Positions 35,898 through 43,595 of a stretch of DNA of 64,000 bases are shown one piece after another; the stretch's first letter is position 1; each line of letters opens with the position of its first letter. The DNA is taken from positions 124,001 through 188,000 of the forward strand of contig NZ_VCLB01000007.1 of the NCBI RefSeq assembly GCF_005924265.1, written 5' to 3'. The DNA is from Martelella lutilitoris. Its GTDB lineage: Bacteria; Pseudomonadota; Alphaproteobacteria; Rhizobiales; Rhizobiaceae. A program made the position numbers and the translations under genes. The notes beneath the pieces were generated by a model. That model saw only the letters and a list, made by a program, of their open reading frames with translations, did no database searches and was not told the DNA's origin.

Positions 35898-36539
35898 TCA
35901 GTTGCCGCCGGTGGCGCTCTGCTGGGCTTCCTCGATCTTCTTGCGGCGGTCGACGGCCATCTTCTTGATCGACTCATCAAGATTGCGCTGGCTTTCGACG
36001 AGGTCGGGCTGGCTGATCGGATCGCCGTCAAAGGCGGCCGTAAAGCCGCTGAGCGTAACGTCGACCGGGTTCGGCTGCTGGCGGACATTCACCGAGGTGA
36101 AGGTGACCTTGCCGCCGCGCTTCATGGCGTTGACCAGTGTGTCGGTCAGCGGCGCCTGGGCGATGCACTGTTCGTTGGTGCACAGCGCATAATCGACGCG
36201 CTGCGGGCTCGAATTGTCGATCTGCATGGTCACGCCGGCCGGAATGACACGGAAGGTCGGCACGGTGATCTGCAGCATCGGCTGGCCGTTGCCACCCTGC
36301 GGCGTGATCAGGCCAACGGCTGTCAGAACCTGGCCGTTCTCGGCGCGGGCATAGTTCTGGACGATGCAGACATTGGCTTGGCCGTTGTCGTTACAGGTCT
36401 TGAACCAGCCCTGGGTAGGCAGTCCCTGGCCCTGCTGGGCCGCCTGCTGGTCCTGGGCCGATGCGCCGCCGGCGGAGATGCCGGCAATGGTGAAAGCGCA
36501 AACCGCGACATGCTTCATAAATCTGGCGCGTGAAAGCAT
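35898..36539 (-). CDS. IalB-family (invasion-associated locus B) periplasmic protein, second copy
   Basis: A 213-residue secreted protein. The chosen ATG at 36539 has AGGAGA upstream and opens a signal peptide (FMKHVAVCAFTIAGISAGGASAQ). A glutamine-rich mature start (QQAAQQGQGLPTQG) precedes the IalB core: WFKTCNDNGQANVCIVQNYAR, VPTFRVIPAGVTMQIDN, a cysteine pair in YALCTNEQCIAQ, and SLSGFTAAF-like TLSGFTAAFDGDP near the end. A charged helical tail (LDESIKKMAVDRRKKIEEAQ) follows that the copy at 13315 lacks. Function is as uncertain as for the other member. It is divergent from the peptide-binding protein gene. Confidence 0.85.
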   Translation of the reverse strand: MLSRARFMKHVAVCAFTIAGISAGGASAQDQQAAQQGQGLPTQGWFKTCNDNGQANVCIVQNYARAENGQVLTAVGLITPQGGNGQPMLQITVPTFRVIPAGVTMQIDNSSPQRVDYALCTNEQCIAQAPLTDTLVNAMKRGGKVTFTSVNVRQQPNPVDVTLSGFTAAFDGDPISQPDLVESQRNLDESIKKMAVDRRKKIEEAQQSATGGN

Positions 36540-36794
36540 GAAATATCTCTCCTGGTTCGTCTGCATGAGGTCAATGGTGCTGGAACCTGCATGCCTAATG
36601 TTACCGAAATGCGGCAGACCATCCCTCATTCGGGCCTCAACCGCCAGTGTTTCCCCTGATATCGTCACATTCGTTCCTGTTCTACCCCCGAAAACGTCTA
36701 AATTGCCGCGAAACCGCAAAATCCCGCACGTATTTCGCAAGCCGCTGCAGCCATGCTAGTCTTTGTCATCTAGGGATCAAGACAGGACGAATCG

Positions 36795-38612
36795 ATGCGC
36801 ATCATTGTTCCTCTCCTCTTTACCGTGGCCTGGGCGGGTGCGGCCGTCGCCGATCCGCTCTACGGCATCGCCATGCATGGCGACCCGGCCCTGCCGCCGG
36901 ACTATCAGCATTTCAGTTACGTCAATCCGGATGTCAAGAAGGGCGGCGAGATCACCTATGGCGTGGTTGGCTCCTTCGATGCGCTCAATCCCTTCGTGCT
37001 GAAGGGCATGCGGTCATCCGCTCGCGGTCTCTGGGAGGAAGAGTTCGGCCATCTCGTCTACGAGCCGTTGATGAAGCGCTCGCGCGACGAGCCCTTCACG
37101 CTTTACGGCCTTCTCGCGGAAACGGCGGAATGGGACGCGGAACGCCGCTACATCCAGTTCAACATGGATCCGCGCGCCAAATGGGCGGACGGTGAGCCGG
37201 TGACGCCCGACGATGTGATATTCACCTTCAACCTTCTGAAGGAGAAGGGCCGCCCGCCCTATAACCGCCGTCTCGATCTGGTCGACAAGATGGAAAAGGT
37301 CGGCGAGCGCGGCGTGCGCTTCACCTTCAACGACAAGGCCAACAGGGAAACGCCCTTGATCTTCGCGCTGATGCCGGTGTTCCCCGCGCACGCGCTTGAT
37401 CCGGAAACCTTCGACACGGATACGATGGCCATGCCGCTCGGCTCCGGCCCTTACGCCATCGACACGGTGGAACCCGGCCAGCAGATCGTGTACACCCGCC
37501 GCGATGACTACTGGGCCAAGGACCTGCCCTCGATGGTCGGTTTTGCCAATTACGACAAGATCACCGTCGACTACTACCTGCAGAGTTCGACCCTGTTCGA
37601 GGCCTTCAAGAAGGGCGCGGTCGATATCTATCCCGACGACGACCCGAGCCACTGGGCCCGAGCCTATGATTTTCCCGCCGCCAGTGACGGCCGGGTGATC
37701 AAGGATACGTTTTCGCCCGAGACGCCGACGGGCATGATGGGCTTCGTCTTCAACACGCGCAGGCCGAAATTCGAGGATGCGCGGGTCCGCGAGGCGCTGT
37801 CGAACGTGTTCGATTTCCAGTGGGTCAACCGCACGCTCTTCGACAACGCCTATCAGCGCACCGAAAGCTACTGGCAGAATTCCGCGCTCGGCGCCTATGG
37901 AAACCCCGCGACCGAAACCGAGCGCGAATTGCTCGAGGACGCGATCGACGTGATCGATCCGAAGATCCTCGCCGGCGACTACGCCATGCCGGTCACCGAC
38001 GGTTCCGGCTCCGACCGCAAGGTTCTGGGCGCTGCCGTGCGTCTTCTGGCCGAAGCCGGCTACAAGATCGACGGCGGCAAGATGATCGGGCCGGACGGCA
38101 ACCAGCTTTCCTTCGAGGTGATGACCACCAATTCGGCCCAGGAGAAACTGGCGCTCGCCTATCAGCATTCGCTGAACCTCATCGGCGTGGCGATGACGAT
38201 CCGCACCGTCGATGATGCACAGTATCAGAAGCGGCTCAACACCTTCGACTATGACATGATCGTGCTCGTCGCACCGGGCTTCTACTATACGTCGTCGCTC
38301 TCACCGGGCGCCGAGCAGACCTGGCGCTGGGAGACGCGCTCGCGTGATATCGAGGGCACGTTCAATTTTGCCGGCGTGGCCAACGCCGATGTCGACCGCA
38401 TGATCAACGACATGCTCGAGGCGCGCTCGACGGGGCATTTCACCGATTCCGTCCGTGCTCTTGACCGGTTGCTCGTCAACGGCCACTACATGCTGCCGCT
38501 CTATCACCGGAACGGCCAATGGGTGGCGCGCTGGAACGATATTGTGCCGCCGGCTGAAACACCTATCTATGGCTATCAGCTTCCCACCTGGTGGGATCAG
38601 AACGCGCAGTGA
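36795..38612 (+). CDS. Extracellular solute-binding protein, family 5 (YejA-like oligopeptide type)
   Basis: A 605-residue periplasmic binding protein with a signal peptide (IIVPLLFTVAWAGAAVA). Family features are YGIAMHGDPALPPDYQHFSYVNPDVKKGGE near the start, the typical FNLLKEKGRPPYNRRL ligand-pocket region and GYQLPTWWD at the end. The opening best matches the YejA branch (microcin C and peptide ABC importer). No permease or ATPase genes accompany it here, so it must work with a transporter encoded elsewhere or be an orphan. A palindromic repeat begins 32 bases downstream. Confidence 0.9.
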   Translation: MRIIVPLLFTVAWAGAAVADPLYGIAMHGDPALPPDYQHFSYVNPDVKKGGEITYGVVGSFDALNPFVLKGMRSSARGLWEEEFGHLVYEPLMKRSRDEPFTLYGLLAETAEWDAERRYIQFNMDPRAKWADGEPVTPDDVIFTFNLLKEKGRPPYNRRLDLVDKMEKVGERGVRFTFNDKANRETPLIFALMPVFPAHALDPETFDTDTMAMPLGSGPYAIDTVEPGQQIVYTRRDDYWAKDLPSMVGFANYDKITVDYYLQSSTLFEAFKKGAVDIYPDDDPSHWARAYDFPAASDGRVIKDTFSPETPTGMMGFVFNTRRPKFEDARVREALSNVFDFQWVNRTLFDNAYQRTESYWQNSALGAYGNPATETERELLEDAIDVIDPKILAGDYAMPVTDGSGSDRKVLGAAVRLLAEAGYKIDGGKMIGPDGNQLSFEVMTTNSAQEKLALAYQHSLNLIGVAMTIRTVDDAQYQKRLNTFDYDMIVLVAPGFYYTSSLSPGAEQTWRWETRSRDIEGTFNFAGVANADVDRMINDMLEARSTGHFTDSVRALDRLLVNGHYMLPLYHRNGQWVARWNDIVPPAETPIYGYQLPTWWDQNAQ

Positions 38613-38643
38613 GGTCTGCCCGCATGCCGACGTTCCCTCTTGG

Positions 38644-38722
38644 GTCATGCTCGGGCTTGACCCGAGCATCCAGGCAGCACGGAGAACGTCGCCTGGACCC
38701 TCGGGTCGAGCCCGAGGGTGAC
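38644..38722. repeat. Palindromic intergenic repeat, copy A
   Basis: A composite inverted repeat: GTCA, hairpin TGCTCGGG-cttga-CCCGAGCA (38648-38668), TCCAGGC (38669-38675), a 15-base centre, GCCTGGA (38691-38697), hairpin CCCTCGGG-tcgag-CCCGAGGG (38698-38718), TGAC. The whole could form a stem with two side hairpins. A related element lies at 39523-39636 on the other side of the FrnE-like gene. It may also act as a terminator for the binding-protein gene. Confidence 0.85.
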
Positions 38723-38792
38723 ACCGGAAAGGGTAAGCCTGTCGGCGGGCAAAACGGCCAACCAGCGCCTCTTAATTTTGGAAAGGAACGGT

Positions 38793-39464
38793 ATGAACAC
38801 CGTAACCATCGACGCCGTCATCGATGTCGTCTGCCCGTGGTGCTATCTCGGCAAGGCGCGCCTCGACCGCGCCATCTCCGCGCTTGAGGGCGATGTCGAA
38901 GTGGTCGTGCAGTGGCGTCCCTTCGAGCTTGATTCGACCATTCCGCCGGAAGGCGTCGACAACCAGGCGATGCTCGCCGAAAAACTCGGCAGTCCGATCC
39001 GCCGCGACGAGATGCATGAACAGCTGACAAATCTCGGCCGCGAGGAAGGCATCACCTTCAATTTCGACCGTATCCTGATCCGGCCGAACACGCTCGATGC
39101 CCATCGTCTGCTGCTGTGGGCCCATACGGAGAGCATCGCCATGCAGAATGTGGTGGTCGACCGGCTCTACAAGGCGAATTTCGAAGAGGGCCGCAATCTC
39201 GGCGACCATGCGGTCCTGGCAGATATCGCCGCCGAGTGCGGCATGGACCGCGAGATGGTCGCGCGCCTCCTCGCCAGCGACGCCGATATCGATATGGTGC
39301 GCAACGAGATCGCCAATGCCGAACAGATGGGCGTCTCCGGCGTGCCCTTCTTCATCCTCAACCAGAAATACGCGCTGAGCGGCGCGCAGCCGGCCGAAGT
39401 GCTGCAGAACGCGCTGCAGCAGTTGGCGTCGGGCGATGTCGGCAACGGAAACGGGGCCGCCTAG
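38793..39464 (+). CDS. FrnE/DsbA-family thioredoxin-fold oxidoreductase
   Basis: A 223-residue protein of the DsbA-like FrnE branch. The ATG at 38793 has GAAAGGA upstream; upstream in-frame starts would fall in the palindromic repeat. The redox motif CPWC is near residue 14 (IDVVCPWCYLG), without a signal peptide, so it should act in the cytoplasm. The long helical insertion (LDAHRLLLWAHTESIAMQNVV) and GVSGVPFFILNQKYALSGAQP with the cis-proline near 185 are typical of FrnE. FrnE of Deinococcus is an oxidative-stress isomerase; the substrate here is unknown. Confidence 0.9.
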   Translation: MNTVTIDAVIDVVCPWCYLGKARLDRAISALEGDVEVVVQWRPFELDSTIPPEGVDNQAMLAEKLGSPIRRDEMHEQLTNLGREEGITFNFDRILIRPNTLDAHRLLLWAHTESIAMQNVVVDRLYKANFEEGRNLGDHAVLADIAAECGMDREMVARLLASDADIDMVRNEIANAEQMGVSGVPFFILNQKYALSGAQPAEVLQNALQQLASGDVGNGNGAA

Positions 39465-39522
39465 GCTGCTGACAAACCCAATAAGGCGCAAGCTGCTACC
39501 GCACGCAGGCCTACCTGCGGGA

Positions 39523-39636
39523 GTCATGCTCGGACTTGATCCGAGCATACAGGCGACTCCAGTTATTTAATTTAGAAAAACCTATTGTGATCTCTTGTCG
39601 TGCTGCCTGGATCCTCGGATCAAGTCCGAGGATGAC
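39523..39636. repeat. Palindromic intergenic repeat, copy B
   Basis: Same architecture as copy A with a longer centre: GTCA, TGCTCGGA-cttga-TCCGAGCA (39527-39547), TACAGGC (39548-39554), a 50-base centre, GCCTGGA (39605-39611), TCCTCGGA-tcaag-TCCGAGGA (39612-39632), TGAC. Relative to copy A, the stem bases change in pairs (GGG/CCC to GGA/TCC), which supports selection on the hairpins. The end lies about 40 bases from the mfd stop codon and may terminate mfd. Confidence 0.85.
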
Positions 39637-39676
39637 GCCGAGTGTGATGATAGGTTTGTCAGCAAGCTGGGGCTGC

Positions 39677-42600
39677 CTAACCGGCTTCGGCGATCTTCGA
39701 AAGCTTGCTCATGATGATCGCGGCCTGACCGAGGCGCTTTTCGGGCGTCGGCAGGTCGCGGTTGAAGAACACGCTCTGGTCCGGCCTGATCTTGGCCGAA
39801 ACGCTCTGTTCGGCGATGAACTGGACAAGGCCCGCCGGGTTCGGAAATTCCTTGTTGCGGAAAGTCACGACGATGCCCTTCGGTCCGGCATCGAGCTTCT
39901 CGACATTGGCCGTGCGGCAGAGCGACTTGATGAACACCACCTTCAGAAGCGACTGCACCGCCTCCGGCATCGGCCCGAACCGGTCGATCAATTCCGCGCC
40001 GAAGGCGTCGATATCGCCGGCATCGGTCAATTCGCCAAGACGGCGATAGAGTGCCATGCGGAGGTTCAGGTCCGGCACATAGCTTTCCGGGATCATCACC
40101 GACGTTCCGAGCCCGATCTGCGGCGACCAGTCGCTGCCGCCGGCATCCTCGTCGCCCTTGGCCTCGGCGACCGCCTCTTCCAGCATCTGCTGGTAAAGCT
40201 CGAAGCCGACCTCCTTGATGTGGCCGGACTGTTCCTCGCCCAGAAGATTGCCCGCGCCGCGAATATCGAGATCGTGGCTTGCGAGCTGGAAGCCGGCGCC
40301 CAGCGTGTCGAGCGACTGCAGCACTTTCAGACGGCGCTCGGCCGTATCCGTCATGCGCTTGTTCGCCGGCAGCGTGAACAACGCGAAGGCGCGGATCTTC
40401 GAACGGCCGACGCGGCCGCGCAACTGGTAAAGCTGGGCGAGGCCGAACATGTCGGCACGGTGGACGATCAGGGTGTTGGCCGTCGGCACGTCGAGCCCGG
40501 ATTCGACGATCGTCGTCGACAGCAGCACATCATAGCTGCCGTCATAAAAGGCGTTCATGATGTCCTCGAGCTGGCCCGCCGCCATCTGCCCGTGGGCAAC
40601 GGCGACCTTCAGTTCCGGCACTTCGGCCTGCAGGAAGGCCAGAACCTCCTCCAGATCGGAGAGGCGGGGGCAGACGTAAAAACTCTGGCCGCCGCGATAG
40701 TGTTCGCGCATCAGGTTCTCGCGGATCACCAACGGGTCAAAGGGCGAGATGAAGGTCCTGACAGCCATGCGGTCGACCGGCGGCGTGGTGATGAGCGACA
40801 GTTCACGCACGCCGGTCATGGCAAGCTGAAGCGTGCGCGGAATGGGCGTCGCCGAAAGCGTCAGCACATGCACGTCGCTCTTCAACTCCTTCAGCCGCTC
40901 CTTGTGGCGCACGCCGAAATGCTGCTCCTCATCGATGATCAGGAGGCCGAGATTGGCGAATTTGATCGAGGTGCCCAGCAGCGCATGCGTGCCGACCACC
41001 ACATCGACCTTGCCCTCGGAGAGATCTTTCTTGGTTTGCGCCAGTTCCTTGCCGCTGACGAGACGCGAAGCCTGGGCGATCTTGATCGGCAGCCCACGGA
41101 AACGCTCCATAAAGGTCTTGTAGTGCTGGCGCGCCAGCAGCGTCGTCGGCACGACCACGGCCACCTGGACGCCGTTCATGGCGGCGAGGAAGGCCGCGCG
41201 CAGCGCCACCTCGGTCTTGCCGAAGCCGACATCGCCGCAGATGAGCCGGTCCATCGGCCGTCCGAGGCCGAGGTCGCCGCGCACCGCCTCGATGGCGTTA
41301 TACTGGTCCTCGGTCTCCTCATAGGGGAAGCGGGCGGCGAATTCGTCATAAAGCCCTTCTGCCGCCACCAGCGGCGGCGCCGTGCGCGTTGCCCGCTTGG
41401 CGGCGATCGCGATCAGCTCGTCGGCCATGTCGAGAAGCCGCTTCTTCAGCCGCGCCTTCTTCGCCTGCCAGGCGCCGCCGCCAAGCCGGTCGAGCGGCAC
41501 GTCGGCGGCATCGGAGCCGTAGCGCGAAAGAAGCTCGATGTTCTCCACCGGCAGGAACAGCTTGGCGTCGTCCGCATAATGCAGTTCCAGGCAGTCGCGC
41601 GGCGCGCCGGCCGCCTCGATGGTGCGCAGTCCCGTGAACCGGCCGATGCCGTGTTCGGCGTGAACGACCAGCGATCCTTCATCCAGTCCGGAAACCTCGG
41701 TGATGAAGTCACTGGCTTTCCTGTTCTTTCTGGTCTTGCGGATCAGCCGATCACCGAGAATATCCTGCTCGCCGATCACATGCAGGTCGCCGGTCTCGAA
41801 ACCGCCCTCAAGACTGAGGACCGCGCTCGCCGCCTCGCCCTTGGCGAGGCTTTGAAGGTCCGCAAGCGCCTTGACCGGTTTGATCTTCGAAAGCCCGTGC
41901 TCTTTCAACACCTGCAGAAGGCGGTCGAGAGAGCCCTCCGACCAGCCGGTGATCAGCACCTTGCCGCCCTTCGAGCGCGTGTCGGCGATATGCCGGACGG
42001 CCTCCTCGAAGACATTCGCCCGCTCGCCGTCTTCCTGCCTGCGCGCCTGAGCGGCAACGGCCCAGCGCGGGCCGGCATGGGCCTCAAGCGCGATCACCGG
42101 CTTGCCGAGCGAGGATGCCTCGTTGAAGGGCGAAAGCCGCACGGCCTCATTCGCTTCGAGCCCGGCGGCAAATGCGCTCTCGTCGAGATAAAGCATGTCC
42201 GGCGGCACGGGCTTGTAGGGCGCGCCCTGCCCGCCATGGGCGGCGCCCAGATTGGTGCGGCGGGCCTCGTAATAGTCCTCGATCAGATCCGCCCTGTCAT
42301 TCGCCGCCTCGCGCGCCGTATGGTCGAAGACGATCCGGAAGCCGGAAAGATAGTCGAACATGGTTTCCAGACGTTCGTAGAACAGCGGCAGCCAGTGTTC
42401 CATGCCGGCATAGCGACGGCCTTCCGAAACCGCCTGGTAGAGCGCGTCGTCACGCGTCGAGGCGCCGAAGAGCGACAGGTAGTTCTTGCGGAAGCGGGCG
42501 ATGTTCTCGTCGTTCAGCGTCACCTCGCTCATGGCGTTGAGCGTGAACGCCTTGACCGAGCCGATGGTGCGCTGGGTCGCGGCATCAAAGGCGCGGATCG

Positions 42601-43183
42601 ATTCCAGCGTGTCGCCGAAGAAATCGAGCCGCAGGCCGTTTTCGGCTCCCGGCACAAAGACATCGAGAATGCCGCCGCGCACCGCATATTCGCCGACAGC
42701 GCGCACGGTCGGCACGCGTTCGAAGCCGGCATCCGTCAGCCGGCGGACGATCACCTCCATGTCGATCACCTGGCCGGCGCGGGCGGAAAAACCGAGCGTC
42801 GCGATGATCTCGCGCGGCGGGAGCTTCTGCAGCATGGCGTTGACGGTGACGAGGATGATGGCCGGATGCGGCTTTTCGGCATGGGCGATGAGGCCGGAGA
42901 GCGCAGAAAGCCGCCGCGCAGACGTGTCCGCCCCCGGCGAAACGCGGTCATAGGGCAGGCAGTCCCAGGCGGGCAGCGTCAGCACCGGAATGTCGGGCGC
43001 GGCAAAACCGAGCATCTGTTCGAAATCGGCGATCCGCTGACCGTCGGACAGCACATAGGCGACGGACTGGCCGGCACGCGCCATCTCCGCCAGCACAAGC
43101 GGCTCGGTTCCCGGCACGGCATTGGCGATGGTGACGGCGCCGCTGAGGCCATCCAGCTTTTTCGGGTTAAATCCGGCTATCAT
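39677..43183 (-). CDS. mfd: Transcription-repair coupling factor
   Basis: Removes RNA polymerase stalled at lesions and recruits UvrA. 1168 residues. N-terminal UvrB-like module (about 1-330), a polymerase-interaction domain near 490 with VVHAEHGIGRFTGL, and the RecG-like translocase with Walker A ICGDVGFGKTEVALRAAF near 645, VVPTTLLARQHYKTF, DEEQ-type Walker B LLIIDEEQHFGVRHKERL near 755, LTLSATPIPRTLQLAM and TTIVESGLDVPTANT near 865, RGRVGRS. The terminal regulatory domain is present. It follows sdhE by 16 bases on the same strand, the usual rhizobial order. A very long antisense frame covers the whole gene and is an artefact. Confidence 0.98.
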   Translation of the reverse strand: MIAGFNPKKLDGLSGAVTIANAVPGTEPLVLAEMARAGQSVAYVLSDGQRIADFEQMLGFAAPDIPVLTLPAWDCLPYDRVSPGADTSARRLSALSGLIAHAEKPHPAIILVTVNAMLQKLPPREIIATLGFSARAGQVIDMEVIVRRLTDAGFERVPTVRAVGEYAVRGGILDVFVPGAENGLRLDFFGDTLESIRAFDAATQRTIGSVKAFTLNAMSEVTLNDENIARFRKNYLSLFGASTRDDALYQAVSEGRRYAGMEHWLPLFYERLETMFDYLSGFRIVFDHTAREAANDRADLIEDYYEARRTNLGAAHGGQGAPYKPVPPDMLYLDESAFAAGLEANEAVRLSPFNEASSLGKPVIALEAHAGPRWAVAAQARRQEDGERANVFEEAVRHIADTRSKGGKVLITGWSEGSLDRLLQVLKEHGLSKIKPVKALADLQSLAKGEAASAVLSLEGGFETGDLHVIGEQDILGDRLIRKTRKNRKASDFITEVSGLDEGSLVVHAEHGIGRFTGLRTIEAAGAPRDCLELHYADDAKLFLPVENIELLSRYGSDAADVPLDRLGGGAWQAKKARLKKRLLDMADELIAIAAKRATRTAPPLVAAEGLYDEFAARFPYEETEDQYNAIEAVRGDLGLGRPMDRLICGDVGFGKTEVALRAAFLAAMNGVQVAVVVPTTLLARQHYKTFMERFRGLPIKIAQASRLVSGKELAQTKKDLSEGKVDVVVGTHALLGTSIKFANLGLLIIDEEQHFGVRHKERLKELKSDVHVLTLSATPIPRTLQLAMTGVRELSLITTPPVDRMAVRTFISPFDPLVIRENLMREHYRGGQSFYVCPRLSDLEEVLAFLQAEVPELKVAVAHGQMAAGQLEDIMNAFYDGSYDVLLSTTIVESGLDVPTANTLIVHRADMFGLAQLYQLRGRVGRSKIRAFALFTLPANKRMTDTAERRLKVLQSLDTLGAGFQLASHDLDIRGAGNLLGEEQSGHIKEVGFELYQQMLEEAVAEAKGDEDAGGSDWSPQIGLGTSVMIPESYVPDLNLRMALYRRLGELTDAGDIDAFGAELIDRFGPMPEAVQSLLKVVFIKSLCRTANVEKLDAGPKGIVVTFRNKEFPNPAGLVQFIAEQSVSAKIRPDQSVFFNRDLPTPEKRLGQAAIIMSKLSKIAEAG

Positions 43184-43199
43184 GTTGTTGCAAAAATCT

Positions 43200-43502
43200 T
43201 CAGATGTCTTTCTCGACCGGGTCGAAATCCGGCCTGTATGCGCAGATGCGTTCGAAGAGCGGCATACGCAAGTGGTCTGGCACCGGCTCGGCGCCGTTGA
43301 TCCATTTGATCAGATCATTGTCTTCCTCGGCCATGATCGTTTCGAGCGCGTCCAGCGTCTCGTCATCCATGTCGGCAAGATTTTCCTCGGCGAACTGGCC
43401 GAGGACCAGATCCATCTCGCGAATGCCGCGATGCCAGCAGCGAAACAGGATCCGCCGGCGGCGGGGGTCGAGATCGGCGCTCGAACGTTTCAGACCGGTC
43501 AT
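43200..43502 (-). CDS. sdhE: FAD assembly factor SdhE (succinate dehydrogenase flavinylation)
   Basis: A 100-residue protein that helps attach FAD to succinate dehydrogenase. The family core is RRILFRCWHRGIREMDLVLG near residues 17-36, with the RGxREMD motif whose Gly-Arg-Glu is needed for flavinylation. The acidic tail (DNDLIKWINGAEPVPDHL) is typical. The start at 43502 (MTGLKRSSADL) follows GAAGGT; a longer frame reading back antisense through recG has no support. It lies between divergent recG and mfd. Confidence 0.92.
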   Translation of the reverse strand: MTGLKRSSADLDPRRRRILFRCWHRGIREMDLVLGQFAEENLADMDDETLDALETIMAEEDNDLIKWINGAEPVPDHLRMPLFERICAYRPDFDPVEKDI

Positions 43503-43595
43503 TTCAAAAACCTTCTTTGTTGATTGGTCTCTATAGCCGCTCGTTTCGCGCTTGTCAGCCTTGCCAAAGCGCTTCCTTGGGTCCAATTGGGAATA

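Noticed and set aside
39536-43300. A 1254-codon open frame on the plus strand opposite mfd
   Set aside because: It is antisense to an unmistakable mfd, rich in Arg/His/Gly/Ala in the pattern of a shadow frame in GC-rich DNA, with no signature of any family.
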